Source of the DNA: Anthonomus grandis grandis
Lineage: Eukaryota > Arthropoda > Insecta > Coleoptera > Curculionidae
DNA: 64,000 bases
Direction: 5' to 3'
NCBI RefSeq assembly: GCF_022605725.1
Contig: NC_065548.1
Coordinates: 11,379,644-11,443,643, forward strand
Shown: piece by piece, positions 11,977 through 25,200 of the stretch
Layout of the letters: every line of letters begins with the position of its first letter
Numbering within the stretch: position 1 is the first letter of the stretch
The notes under the pieces: model-generated
Told to the model about the DNA's origin: nothing
Databases searched by the model: none
What the model saw: the letters and a program-made list of their open reading frames with translations, nothing else
Translations under genes and position numbers: made by a program

Positions 11977-12889
11977 TCAAGAAAATTATTGTCCCATTTG
12001 CTCCATTCATTGGGAACCAATTTCCATTAATGCATGATAATGCTAGACCTCACGTTGCACATGTAGTGAGCGAATATCTGGATGAAGTTGGACTCCCAAG
12101 ATTGGAATGGCCCGCATGTAGCCCGGATCTCAACCCAATAGAACATCTTTGGGATCAACTTAAAAGGGCCGTTCGTCGTCGTCCTGTACAACCACAAACC
12201 TTGCAAGACTTACTACGACTAGCACTGATCGAAGAATATGAGGCTATTCCTCAAGAAAGAATAAGGAACCTTATTCATTCGATGCCATGAAGACTGCAAG
12301 CTGTTATTGCTGCGAGAGGAGGAAATACACGCTATTGAATTTTTTTTTAATTAACTTTATGATATACCTAGTGTTTGTTTCTCCTAATAAAATTACGCTT
12401 CAAATCAGCGTTTTAATAAAAAAATTGCAGCTCGCAGCAGAAATGAGATAATGGAATGAATCAAAAATCGAAATGTTTAGAATACATCAAAGATTACAAG
12501 GAACAGTATGTAAACAGAATTATCCACCTTAATTTACCTACAGGGTCTTTTGAAATTACGAGAAAAAACAACAGTTTGTTTTACTCCTGTATAATATAGT
12601 CTAATCGAAAAATGCTACTTTACAAAATGATTTTAAAAAAATCACAACAAATGTATCTAAAAACTGATGGCAAAATCGTGAGAATCTGATAAAAAATAAA
12701 AAATTTATAAAACATCAAACTTGGCCAATATTTCAGGGTGGCGGAATTTTGTACCGGCGAGTGTATAACCAAGGTTTTGTAATATGGGAAATAAGTAAAC
12801 TGTATGGAAAAAATTATAAATATGCGGTAAATCACCAATATTGCATTAAACCAGATAAAAATTGAAATAGGCGGTATTGTATATTAAAT

Positions 12890-13034
12890 AAATATCTGTG
12901 CACATTCTCTCACAAGAGCGTAAAAGCAAGTCTTGAAGAACTTGTAGTTCCCTAAGGATAGCCTAATATAGGCCAAAACGTCGACAATATTAAAACTTAA
13001 AACTTGAGTTTTATTTGACTCGACGTCCAATTGA
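12890..13034 (+). repeat. Possible Penelope-like remnant with hammerhead-like signature
   Basis: At about 12951-12985 the plus strand reads CTAAGGATAGCC, a short loop, then AGGCCAAAACGTCG. This is the same layout (CTgAnGA, one spare base, short stem, GAAA-like tail) as the motif in the Penelope-like element at 29.95 kb. TCCAATTGACTTAGCAA at 13026-13042 is an inverted copy of a motif at 10210-10226 on the other side of the Tc1 element. I infer an older element split by the Tc1 insertion. No coding part remains. Confidence 0.3.
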
Positions 13035-13073
13035 CTTAGCAAAAAGCATAATAATTTTATGCTTTTTGCTAAG
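13035..13073. repeat. Perfect 17-bp hairpin
   Basis: CTTAGCAAAAAGCATAA (13035-13051) is followed, after the 5-nt loop TAATT, by its exact reverse complement (13057-13073). The role is unknown. It abuts the hammerhead-like signature and may be the junction of two inverted element ends. Confidence 0.75.
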
Positions 13074-13114
13074 CTTAAAATTATTTTTTACTTTCATTAA
13101 CATTTCTTCTTTGC

Positions 13115-13151
<37 letters not shown>
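13115..13151. repeat. (AAT)n microsatellite
   Basis: About twelve uninterrupted AAT units. Confidence 0.9.
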
Positions 13152-13152
<1 letters not shown>

Positions 13153-16100
13153 TAGATACAAAAATAACAATAGCTTTTATATAATAAAAAATGCCATAAT
13201 AAAAAAATATATAACATTATTTTATGTGCATTTTAATTAAATATTCATTATTAAATAAACATTTAAAAAAAGGCATTCTCTTAAAAATGTTCACCTATAA
13301 AACCGTTACATTAAAGATTGAAATTTTAAATAAAGAATATTTATAAATTACAAAAAGAGTTTATAATATACCTAAAGTTAAGTTGATGCACGAACCGATT
13401 TGTAAATTTTTATTCCGTACCATTTTTGTCCATTTCAAGATATGTCATTAACTTAAAAGGATATTTTTTTAATTTAAAGAAATAATTCTAAATCATTAAG
13501 ATAAATATTTTAGGGGAAAAATAAATAAAAGATCATTGAAATTGAAATTGAAACAATAATAATGATTCAGAATTTTTTTTTTCATTAAAATTACTAAGAT
13601 GCTCTAAACTAAGAAATACAATACTTTCAATTAACATTAAACTATCACAAAATTTAGCTTCTTTCAATCGCTTTATTATTATTTTTTTCATTAACTAAAT
13701 ATATATTTTATATAAGTATATCAACTCCTTTTGACGAGTCCTACAAGCAGTTATAATAAATGGTTCGACTTTGAAAAGTAACCTGTATAATAAGTAACTA
13801 TTTACCTATACGATTATTAATTAATTCGCGTTTCTCAATGGCTTGGGAATCCGAGAAAAGAAGCTCTAATATAAAATAATTCCAGCTATTTCCAGTTCCC
13901 GTAACTAAAGGCGTTTAGTGCAAAATTACATGTAAACTGCCGCATAAAAAGATATACTGTTGTGAATACACATATAAAGGATGGTATTAACTTGCGGAAA
14001 TGAGAATAGGAATAGAATATCTATTTGAATTAAAGAGTCAATGGGAACAGAAACTGGTTAATATGAGTACCTCCTATGCCATATGTATAATCAGGTGAAA
14101 AAGAAGACAAGGTATGAATTTAATTTGGTTTTCCTCGACGTTCTTTTCTTACTCATTCTTAATTTAATAAAGCTTTACAGTTTTAAATCCCCAAAAAACC
14201 AAATATCCATTGATATGTGCTTTACGCATGAATGTGAAAACACAATTGATCCAGTACAGAACCAAAAGCTATTTATTAAATCTTCAAAGGACCTAGAAAC
14301 GCTTAAAGTTCTCTATTTTCTACCAAAAAAAAAACAAATTCTTTAGCAGGTAGCACACAAAATCGAGGCAAAGACCTTTTGTGTCAATAAAAGAAATATT
14401 TTCACGCCGTTTTTGGTGAGGCCCTCCTGGGGCACTTTTTTGACCCATCGTTATTATATTTTTCTGTACGTGACGGTTATGTCAATGATTTTGGTTAAAG
14501 CATGAGACTTTTGAATTTTGCTCTGATAATGGGTACAACAGGTGGGTCGTCAATGGTACCGAAAGGTTCCCACATAAATATTAGCTTTTTGATTAAGCCT
14601 GTTTGGATATTTGTTGCAAATTACTAAAGTATTTTTTATTTTCCTTTTCATGGATTTTTGTTGAATGAAACTACGTGGATTTAAAGTTTTTCTAAAACGC
14701 TTTATACAAATCGAGCCGTTAATCAAATAATCATTTTAGACTTTTAAATTTGGGATTTTAGTATAATATTCCGGAATCATGAAATACCCTATAATACTTG
14801 TAAAATAATTTATCGCAAAAACCTTTTTTCCATTAAATTTCTGTTGAAAATCACATTTTTACAATTGGAACTGCAATTTTTACATCAAAACATAGTTTGC
14901 CTGATACCACTAGAAGCAACGACTAGATTTAAATACATTTTGAACTTTAATAACGGTTTAAACTCAAGATTCTTGGTTACAATTCCGAAAAGTACTTGAT
15001 GGTGGTTTCAGGAAGACTAAACGTCAGATTTTATGTTTTAAAACATCATCTTGAGAAAAAAGTGGCTCCAATAAAGTGTGATTAATGTGAATATTCTTAT
15101 ATTTTCTGACAATTCGTCGTCTTTTCCGGTGTTTGCCATAGTAATCTGAATATTCTAAATTCCAAGAAATCATCTTGCTAACCATCAAATTACGCAGCTT
15201 TGAGAGCTTGAGAGAACTCTACCGCTTCCAGAGGTTTTCCAGATTCCGATAATGAGGGTTGAATTAGGGCCACCCTGCATATACGACACATCCTTGTGGA
15301 AGGACACTCTGTTGCGGAAGAGAATTTTCTTATCACAAGCATGTTTAAACGGCTTGTATCATTAAACTAGTAAATTAGCTTCTGGCTTGAAACTTTCAAG
15401 AAGCCTTCTAGTGCAAATGAGGCCACAAGCCATCCATATAAATATAGTCTCAGTAATAATTTATCTTAAACGAGTTTACTGAGTCTATAAAAAACTCATT
15501 AAAGGTGTCTGATATGCTTAGACTTCCGGTATATAACATTTTGTTGCCATTACCACTTAAGATTATATTCTAGGACAAAACTCTTAATTAATTGATATAA
15601 TATGAGGTTTGCATGATATAATTTGTCATTTGGTCCTTCGAGTCGGATTTTGTGCAATATTTTCTTAAATAAGCATTTGCAAATGACTGGATTTGAACAA
15701 GCATGTTTGAAGGAAAAACTCTGATAATAAAATAAATAGCTAAAAGCAGCTTGTCCTTAACTGGTGTTAGGGCGTAATATAGGTCGTTTGCCAAATCTAT
15801 AACAATAACAACATTTTTAAAAGTAAGTTGTGAACACGTGAATATATAATGGTTGATAGAGTGCATTCTGCAACCATAATAGAACTAATCAACAATGAAA
15901 TGTCTAATAGTGACTTAAACAACATTTTTAGTTATGGTTACGACCTCTTAATATTATCTGCATTGTTGATAAAACCATTTGTTAAAATATGAAGATTTAT
16001 ATTTTAGCAAATGGTACAATAACCATACCTGTTAAGGGTACTGATCAAAGATGCTACAACTCATTGAAATGTTCTAAATTCCATAACAAGCCAACGCGGT

Positions 16101-17216
16101 ATAAACCAGTCGAAAAACAGAACAACAATAACATCAGCCGTGGCACTTTCAACCTTTCAAGAATTCCTCAACATCGGTGCCATTTTAGTTACAGGTACAC
16201 AACACTTGATCTTCTTAAGAAACTGTTAAATACACACGCACACCGAATAAAAGAAGAAGCTCCGAAAATGGTCCATGCGGTGCGGTTCTGTCTTTGTCTG
16301 ACAACGGTAGGTACGACCTCTTACTCGGTTCTTGTCCACTCTTTGGTGCCGGTACCGGCCGAAGAACTAATACACGACGAACCTTGACGCGATGGAATGC
16401 TGAATGCCACCCCTCTCTCTACAACATTTTGCTTAGGAAACGGTCTTTCCTCTTGATGCGGTTAAAGAGTGTTCGTTGGTGCGGGTTCGGACCTTTTGCA
16501 TGGATCGTACTTTGGTTAATATTATGTAATATACACAGTTGGTACTGGTTGGCACGTTCATCATGTCACAAGCTTGTACCTAGTGACATTTTGGATTTTC
16601 GGGAGAATCAATCGCATCATTCAATCCTTTAATGATTAAAAAAGTGATTCACTTGTCAGCATCATCAAAAAAGTAACGTGTAATAATGTGTTGTGACCAC
16701 ACTTCTTTAAGGCTTCATTAGCTGGTAATAATAATTTTTTCGCTTTATTATTATAAGTTAACCATTTATTTTCCAAGGAGGTAACACTATCTAGTAATTG
16801 GTATCTATTTGTGCTTACTTGATGTGCTTACTTGAGCTATTGGATAAGAAAAATAGAGTGTCCTACGAGATCCTCAGATCTGATACTATTGTGAATACTT
16901 TTAATGGGGTTTCTTAAAAAGTAAAATTTACGTACAACATCAAATCTGATAATATCTTTCTTATCATAATATATTCCATAAAATTTACAGTGTGGCAGTT
17001 TCTTCTTCCTCAATTGCAATGGACTTGGGTCGACTACCGGCTAGATTAGTTTTGGCTCTTTTGATTTTTCTTTGTAAAGACAACCATGGCCAGCTAGGAT
17101 CAAACCTGAGACCACATAATCACATCGCGAACTTTCGATCACGGTGTCACCGGGGTCAGCTGGTAGGTTTTACCAGAATTGAAGTTTACCCATACTTTTC
17201 CGGAAATAGGGAGTCA
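13152..17216. other. AT-rich region without recognised gene
   Basis: Open frames at 14083-14346 (+), 15588-15866 (-) and 15989-16632 (+, two overlapping frames) have no motif I recognise and no splice context. The part from about 16260 to 16560 is richer in G and C than its surroundings and might be an old coding insert. I make no functional call. Confidence 0.35.
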
Positions 17217-17438
17217 TTAGTTTAGACAAGCTTTGAAGAAAGATTCATGCATTTGGTCCGTTCCCATGCCCAGTACATGTTTTACCCGTTCAAAATCGTC
17301 GGTTACGCAGAAGTACTGGGCGATCATCTTATTGCCACTCGAGCCCGCTGGGAAAATTAAGACGATGGCGATGGGGTTTTCAATTTCGTCCTCGTCACTA
17401 GAATTTTGCGACCCAGTTTGTTAATATTTTATCCTGCG
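17217..17438 (-). CDS. Orphan coding-like segment, unidentified
   Basis: The minus strand reads an acidic start (SSDEDEIENP), a hydrophobic strand (IAIVLIFPAGSSGNKM) and a tail DDFERVKHVLGMGTDQMHES, ending FKACLN and a stop at 17217. The composition and codon use look protein-like, and the GC content is higher than in the flanks. A possible splice acceptor (TTCTAG) lies at the upstream edge near 17420, so it could be a last exon or a piece of a captured gene. No family was recognised and no partner exon was found. Confidence 0.3.
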
Positions 17439-18229
17439 TTTTAGATCGCACTACTGTTATTATATATCAGAAACCGACAAAAAATCCAGTGCTTAACAAC
17501 ATAATGACATAACGCTGTATACGACGGATAGAAGAAGAAATAATTGCTCTTAATGGGCCCCGTAAAACATGAAGCCAATCGTTATCTGCACTATTTTTCT
17601 CTTTTCATTCGAAGAAGCTACGATGGTCATTTATTACGGTCCTTTTAATAATGGCTTATGTTGTTTATTACCTGTAAGGGGTCAATGGTTCTGTTTTTTA
17701 AATTACACTGACTGATAAATATAAATATATAAGTATTTTAGACGAAGAACTTTATTGACACCATACAATTGTACTATTATATGTGCGGTAATCGGAACTC
17801 GGTAATTATAGGTATGCTTGGGTTAATTCGTTCTTCGGCGTATCGAAATCAGGGTCGCTACAAACTGCATAAAATAGCATATTTTTTTAGATTTTTGTTT
17901 TAAAGTTCTGTATAGCCCGTAAATTCCAAAGGAATGCTCAAACTCATGAGGCCAATGTGTCTCATGTCATTGTTTTTTTTTTCATATGTCTGGTCTATTC
18001 GTCATAGAATTTCATTAGCAATTATTATGTGAACATTTCCAAAGAAACATTCCAAGAACATGTCTTCAAGGTTTCAGCACGCTTTTTCAACTGTTCAAGC
18101 CTTCGTCTAACTTTGGTATTGATCTGTGCTAACAAGGCATACACTTATCCGTTGTAACCATGTTAATCGTAATTTTTCGAAGCGTATATCAGTCTACAAT
18201 ACACAATATCAAGGGGTTTCTGAATTATT
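17439..18229. other. Intergenic, nothing recognised
   Basis: AT-rich, with short frames only. Confidence 0.35.
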
Positions 18230-18590
18230 TATTTATTTATTTATCAACGGAATACATTCTCAAAAATTTACTCTGAACTTTTTTGAGCTGCTCAATGTAA
18301 CAATTGCAAGGTGGGGTCCAAACAACTGATCCATACAAGGGAGCAGAAAAGCATTCTGAAAGTAAACATAGACGAGTCAGCACTTGACCTCTGAATAAAA
18401 CCAAGCACCTTTGTTGCCCTATTTGTTACATTATTGATGTGGCTCTCAAATGATTATTTTGAGTTTACTCAGATTTCAAAATCCGAAACTTCTGTTTTAG
18501 AGTCAACTACAAAATTATTTATTGAGTAAATGAGATTTATAAATTTTTTCTGCCTCGAAAAAGTATTTTTTTGACATTTAGTAGTACCAA
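18230..18590 (-). mobile_element. Non-LTR retrotransposon scrap (reverse transcriptase C-terminal region)
   Basis: The minus strand reads HINNVTNRATKVLGFIQR followed by a FRMLFCSLV block, which fits the region after the palm in Jockey-like ORF2 (HI..V..RA...LGFI.R, then a YxSLVRS block). Frames are broken within about 150 bp. Confidence 0.55.
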
Positions 18591-20773
18591 GTGATGTAAC
18601 AATTTAGGTTCTAAAAAGGTTATAAATAACTCCTAGAACCTGTTTAAGAAAAATTATTGATTATGCCATTAAGCACAAACAACGTTATTTATTAGCCCGC
18701 ATAATCTCCTGTTGTAAAAAAAGGCCCAATAGGCCCTGGCCAATTTGAAACCAGATCGCATATCACAGAACCTATATAGCTAATAGAAATAACCTTTATC
18801 GAACCCGAAGATGCCTAAAAGTAACCTGTGTAGAACCTGAAAGCTTTTACGCCTACCTGTTTACAACCCTTTAGCAAAGTCCTTTTAGACTTTTAGGTGG
18901 TTATATAGTTTGGCCTGTTGGCCGGCTTTTGGCATTTCAGATACATATTGAAGTATTAAAATTTTGCCATTTAGTTTTAAATATGGTATTTCAGAGATAC
19001 CAAAGTATAAAAATCTGACCTTTTAGTTTTAAATATGATACAGCCAGGGTAAAAATAAGCCATCGCCAAAATAAAAAGCAATGGCGACATTTTCAGTAAG
19101 TATGACTTTATTTTAGAAAAAAATATATTATACTGGAATAGATGACCGATTTTCATTGCGCACACCAGTTTCTTGAAAAAGTTGGGTGTAATTTAACTGT
19201 AAAACACGCGCGCCTTTGATATCTTACAAATTAAACATTATTCAGTGCCAATAAAAAAATAAAAAACTAATATATTTTTATTTCTGAGATGCTTTAGTGA
19301 TAATATGTCTTAAATGCTCCAGTGTCTTTATACATTATCTAAATTGTTTACATATTACATTATTTTTGCCTGTATTTGAATAGCTTATAAAAGTGGAACA
19401 ATTACATTTTTTCTTCAAAATGGACGCCTAGCAGGATATGCTTTTAAGCTGCTATAATAACTTAAGTAAGTATCAGAAAAATGCCAGTGGGTTTTAAAAA
19501 AAGCTAAAACAGTGCTAACTAGCATCTTCCAGGACTTATAGGCCACTTTTAATAACCAATTAGCTGGCAAAGTCTGGGCGAATTTCAATAAATGGGTTTT
19601 AGGCATTTAGTAGGATCTATTGGCATTATTTATTACTACGCGGGATTTCTTGAGTCTTCTTTATTGCAATTCAGTTTGCGTTTGGTTTTGGTGGTTCCAG
19701 TTACTGTGAAAGTAAAAGTGTATTTTTTTATCATTCAAATTGCATACAGGGCTGTATTTAGGTACATAAAAAGGTAAGTTCAATTTAGTTCATATAATAA
19801 AGATAGGCAAAGCGATTTTGATAAAGATAAATACAGATTGTTGCAAGTTTAGAGGTTATGAGTACCAAATCATTTTTCTTTTAACACACCCATGCAATAT
19901 TTCAATTCAAAGTATATTAGCACCACAAAAAAATTGAAGACATATAATGATTGTAAGATTGTATGTATTTCCAATAAATTAATACGATGTGAATCCCCGA
20001 AAATCAACACCTTGTTGCTAAAGGACCGTTTATACTTAATATTAACGCTAACGCTATGGAATCGTTTAAATTTTTGAGTAACGTTCGGATTCATGCTTAT
20101 TCGTGCTGTTGAGGATAAACGTCACGAATAAGTCGTGAACGTTCACAACACTAGTCATAACAAATTACATTTTTTATTTCATTTTACTCTTTTTTAATAG
20201 GTTTTGACTTTTTAAAGTTAAAAAAAAAAGCTTCAACAATAAAGGTAATTTATGTTTAGATTTATATTCTTTATAAATTTTGAATTTTTTTATTAGTAAA
20301 TTTAATAAATACAAAAATATAATACATATAAAAAGCAGATTTTTAAATATTTAAAACTTAAAAATTGTATAGTATTGGACTTCATATTTTTGTTTTTCTG
20401 TTAAGCCACTGGTACTGGCATCGTGAATATCTGATTCTAGAGGACCAGGTTCAATGCCAAGACCGCCATCAGTTAAATTACGAGAATTATCTTCTTTCGG
20501 TGTATCTATTGCAAACTAATTTTTTTTTACGTTATAATCTAGCAAAATTGTCAATATTTTATTTGTCATATTTACCTGACCAGTTGTAATTCGTTGGAAA
20601 TTTCGCTTCACTTTTCTTTTAAAATTACCAGTTCTTACAATTTTGTGCCAAGACATCCCTGTATTCTAAGAATAAATGACGTAGGATTTAATAGTCGCGA
20701 CCGTCCGCAAACTGTGTTTTATTGTGACTAGTTGGTTAAACCTTATCCCATAAAGTTATCTTATTATCCATAT
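18591..20773. other. AT-rich region without recognised gene
   Basis: The only frames are short ones without motifs. No transposon ends were identified. Confidence 0.35.
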
Positions 20774-21033
20774 GACTTTTAGCAAGTCCTTTAGGTGTTA
20801 AAAAATGCTATATTTTCCGAAATAGGCCGTATAAAGTGCCAAATAGTTAGGCAATTGATTCAAGACCATATAGTTCTGAATAGGTAATTTTAATGCTAAA
20901 ATCGACTTTTAGCAAGTCCTTTAGGTGTTAAAAAATGCTATATTTTCCGAAATAGGCCGTATAAAGTGCCAAATAGTTAGGCAATTGATTCAAGACCATA
21001 TAGTTCTGAATAGGTAATTTTAATGCTAAAATC
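20774..21033. repeat. Perfect 130-bp tandem duplication
   Basis: Bases 20774-20903 are repeated without any change that I can find at 20904-21033. Both copies start GACTTTTAGCAAGTCC. This is either a very recent duplication or an assembly artefact. Confidence 0.92.
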
Positions 21034-21384
21034 GTTCTATATTGGAATTTTGATTGCCAAATTAATGCTGAAATATAACCTCTCCAAAACCTTATTATCT
21101 CAAAACCAGCAAGCCCTCGTTTATGGCCATAACAACGTTATTGTTGACACTTGACTAGAACTAATTAGATTTTTAATATACCTAAGGTTCCTAGTTCCTA
21201 TTAGCACAAAATTTAACCTAAATAGTTCCATCAAGCAAGCCAATGACTATTGCAGAACCTTGGTGCGGCTAAAAGGCAACTTTAAAAACCAACTGCTTGA
21301 GAAAATAATACTTGGATATAAATCACACCAATTAGAAAATTATTAAAGATCATCTTGTAGACGAGCATCATAGAGCCTGTAAGA

Positions 21385-21530
21385 TTGACCACTTGAGGTC
21401 TTTCTTAAAAGGATCCGCTAAACCTAAATCCTTCAGTTTGCCTAAGAGAATCTTATGATCGATCCGATCAAAATCTTTCGAGAAATCTGTATAGGTGGAA
21501 ACAACCTGGAACCTGGGATAATTAGTAGCT
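21385..21530 (-). mobile_element. Non-LTR retrotransposon scrap (reverse transcriptase palm)
   Basis: The minus strand reads TDFSKDFDRIDHKILLGKL, a degenerate form of the reverse transcriptase A box (x-D-F-S-K-A-F-D-x-I-x-H). It may belong to the same family as the scrap at 18.2-18.6 kb, but they are almost 3 kb apart. Confidence 0.6.
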
Positions 21531-22227
21531 AGTACAAAATATATCTTCTACTCGGCTTGTAATTGGACCAAATTGTTATGCCTATATACTAAGCCGTAAT
21601 ACGTATTCGTCTGAGATGGGCTTCGTTTGTAGCGATGGCAGGTATAAACGGAAAAGGATATGCGCAAAATGACATTGGGTGGCAAGTTTAAAAACTGTGT
21701 AAGACGCCAAATTTGAATTTTATTTTACTATTTCGTGCTCGTCAAATAATTATAATATGGGATATATAATATGTGGCTCCTAAATTTAATAGAGTATCTT
21801 AACAACTGAAAACTTTAATCACTGAAGAATGTTCATAAAAAAATCAGTTCACGACACGATTTTGCGAATTTGCATTATCAAGGCGTGGAGTAGGTTTTAA
21901 GACTAACGAACTGTTAAGTAGAAATTTCTGACAACTAGTAAAGATCCTTGTCTGCAAATACTAGAAAACGATCTTATAATTAACAATTATCGTTATTCGT
22001 GTTTATAGCTGCGATAAAACTAGTTTAGATTGCGATTTTCGGCGCAAAATATCGCCGCCATATAGAAACAGCTTTAATATGTAGTTTGACAGTGACAGTG
22101 ACATTTAGCCTAACCTAAAAAAAAACAAAAAATTAGTCATCACAAACTAATAAACAAAAATAGTCATAATTTTATTATCATTTCTTTGTAACCCTGCCAT
22201 TTCTGAAATTAATTATCTCTTAAAGAG

Positions 22228-25200
22228 ATGAATCGCCTATTTGGTAAAGGTAAACCCAAAGAGCCCGGCCCGAGTATCACAGACTGTATTGCTGGGGTAA
22301 GTATCCTGGACCATAAAATCTTTTTTTTGCATAATTTACGTTATCATGGCGTCAGTTGCTATTTATTAGCAGTAATTACACAGTTTATTTGATAATCAAT
22401 ATTTTCCAGGTGGATCAAAGGGCTGAAGGTGTAGAAAAGAAAATAAATGCCTTAGAAAATGACTTGCGAAAGTTTAGAGACCAAATGTCCAAGATGCGTG
22501 AGGGTCCTGCCAAGAATGCTGTCAAGGCTAAAGCCCTTCGTATTCTCAAACAGAAGAAACTCTATGAAAACCAGCTCGATAATCTTAGGTAAGACTATTA
22601 AATATGTGAACTATTTTGGTTTGGATGAAAGAGTATCTATTCTCTTATTAACAAGCAGTTTTTTCCAACAGTGTTATCTTCGTGAAATTTGTCCAGAAAC
22701 AGAACTAATCTAGTTTTGTTTCTGAGGTTTATCATATGAAAAGCTTAATTGACTTAACTTCTTTTTAGTCTTCGTTATGAGTTTTAAATGAATTATGGTT
22801 ATTTGATTTGCAATTTGTCTCTGCTGCGATAAATGATTACTTTTTGCAGAAGATAACACAATTATAAAGTTTTAAAGATATTACCCACATACGTTAAAGT
22901 TAGTAACACTTAAAATACACAAAATCCTTTTTGCAAAAATTTTAATAAGAAATTATTTTGTGTGTGTTTAGCATTATTTGAAAAAGAGAAAAGTAGATAT
23001 ACAAATTCAATTCATATTCAGAATATTTTATTTGCCTATAAAAAATATAATTATTATGTTTAGCAAGAAGTATGTGGGTTTGAGACAAAAAAGATTAAAT
23101 CACAATTATTAAAACCTATACCAGCTTACTCAAATAGAAAGGTGGTGTCACTATCATATAAAATATTGTAAGCCTAAAATAAACAAAATAAAAAAAATAT
23201 AAAAAGAAAATAGATTAGATATTAAAGCACAAAGAGAATTACAGACACCACTTGTTAGCAAATAAATATATCTTTTAAACTGAGGTCAGTTTTCATTGTT
23301 TACTGTTATGCCTTAGAAATACAATAATTCTTTAAAGCTCTCAAAAGAAGATTAGAGGCTTAACTGTCTGCATTAATTTGAAGGCATAAATATATTTGTG
23401 ATGTGCATTGTAAAAAAATGTCTTTCTATTGTATTTGTTTTATTTTAAATGGCTTTTTTAATTTATTTTCCTGCTTACCCTTAATATCCCATTGCTTTCC
23501 CAATGAAATAAAGAATTAATTATGACAAAAAAAGATAGCTATTATACGGTCTAATCCATATATTATAATTTTTTACTTTATACAGGGTGTCCGGAAAGTC
23601 AAAGATAATACTGAAGAGGCTGATGGAGCAACTCATAAGCACCCAGAAAAACATAAAATGACCTTAGTAAAAAATCGGTGGTTTTCGAGATATTGGCACT
23701 TTAGTGGAAGCCACCAAAATCCTACTCTTGTAGCAGATTTTTGATTTTTAGGCCTTAAAACTAGATATTTTTTTTAGCTTTGTAAAACGGTTAAAAAAAT
23801 GGTTTACTGTTATTGTGAGTGAAAGATAAATCTAATCTACCTATGAAAAAAATAAAACAAATTTTTGATTATGTTATGTTCAAAAAATATTTTCAGCTTA
23901 CAACTTAGAAAAGTTTTAAAAAATCAAATAATATGTTCGAACTGTCTACCACCAACGCGAATGCACGCGTGGCATCTTTCAATAAATGACCTTTTGATCC
24001 ATCTTGCATTCCTGGCAGCGTCTTGGGCTGCGTCATTTATTCACTGCCAAAATTAGCAATCTTATTTATTGGTCAACCATTCCTTTATGCACCCTAAGTA
24101 AAAAAATCTGGAAACCTTGGAGGCCATAAAATTGGACCAAGTCGGCCGATACATCTGTTGAAGTAAGTTTGGTTTAAATATCGAACTTCATGGGCATAAT
24201 GTGCCGGGCAACCATCATTTTGGAACCACGTTATTCGGCGACTGGTCAAAGGAACATCTTTTAAAACAATTGGTAGATCATTTTAACAAAAACCTAAATA
24301 AGCTTGCTGTTCAAGATACCGGTTCACAAGTTTACTTTCAATCGGTACTGCGATCTTTCTTCTCAAATAGAGTGGACGTTTTCCAACGCATAAGTGTGCA
24401 AATGATGCATGTTCATAAAGCCATCTTTTATGAATATACTCTCATCTGACCACAATATATTCTCTTAAACATTCGGATCCTCTTGATTTTTTTTGCAACA
24501 TTCTGCGGCAAAATTGTAGGCGTGGTTCGTAGTCTCGAGGCAGTAGGTTTTGCACTCGTTGAACATGACTACCGATCGGTATCCCTGTTCTTCTATCGAT
24601 TGCTCGTGCAATAATAAATATAAGCATCCCTCTTGAACAGGAGCATGAGGCATCCTGCATTCGGAATATGAGCGGTGAACATTAAATAAATACACGAATA
24701 TCAGGCCAAATTTGGATATTTTTTGATAAAGGTTATGATAGAGCATTTCCTTTTCCTCCTTTTTCATTTGATAAAGGCTGATAGAGCATTTCCTCTGCTT
24801 TCACCATAAATGAGATGCATGTTTGCATATTCTTTGCGGTATACGGCAAGGGCATAATAAATGATTAACCAATAAAATAAACAACTCAGAAAATACAGTC
24901 CACAAGACATGAACTCAAAAACAAATCCAAAGCAAAAGGTGACAGAAACGTTAGGATACAAACAAAAAAGTAGTTAGTTCATGGAATACTGTAAACAAAC
25001 TAAAAAAAAACTACTACTACTGTAAAAAACAGTAAACCGTTTTTTAAAACATATTGGGTAATTTTGAAAGTAGAATTAATAAACCAACTTTATAAGGTAT
25101 TGGCCAGGTTGCCGTACAATTTTTTAGTCCAGTATGAGGGATCAAAGTTGAGGTATTAATAATAAAAATAAGTAATACTTCCTTTTAGAATAAATGTCCT

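Larger units (their letters stand above)
10425..12338 (+). pseudogene. Tc1-like transposase, interrupted and N-terminally deleted
   Basis: Recognisable from about 10,493 (LGSGRRRMTTAADDHF, the end of the second DNA-binding half), through FTDESR (first catalytic D), GGSVMIWAGIS and RYIEEILQ, then after the inserted retrotransposon LMHDNARPHVA (second catalytic D), WPACSPDLNPIEHLWDQL (third acidic residue) and a C-terminal tail ending near 12338. The paired helix-turn-helix N-terminus is missing because the coding part joins the inverted repeat directly. A short direct duplication of TTTGTTTAAGGA near 10796-10827 shifts the frame just after FTDESRVCL. One base too many after the insertion site and an in-frame stop near 12290 add further damage. 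Confidence 0.85.
10235..12763 (+). mobile_element. Tc1/mariner element with 221-bp inverted repeats, split by a retrotransposon
   Basis: Terminal inverted repeats run 10235-10455 and 12541-12763 (221 and 223 bp, very similar). They start TACTTGCCGGCAC on the left and CACTCGCCGGTAC on the inverted right, and are flanked by TA at 10233-10234 and 12764-12765. Inside is a Tc1-type transposase remnant on the plus strand. The interior is interrupted at 11027-11976 by a reversed non-LTR insertion. The similarity of the two repeats suggests the element itself is not very old. Confidence 0.9.

Noticed and set aside
15989..16632. Overlapping plus-strand frames as a gene
   Set aside because: No recognisable domain, no start context and no splice sites linking the two frames.
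24201..24449. Plus-strand 82-codon frame in CHMP5 intron 2
   Set aside because: It is the shadow of the minus-strand transposase remnant.
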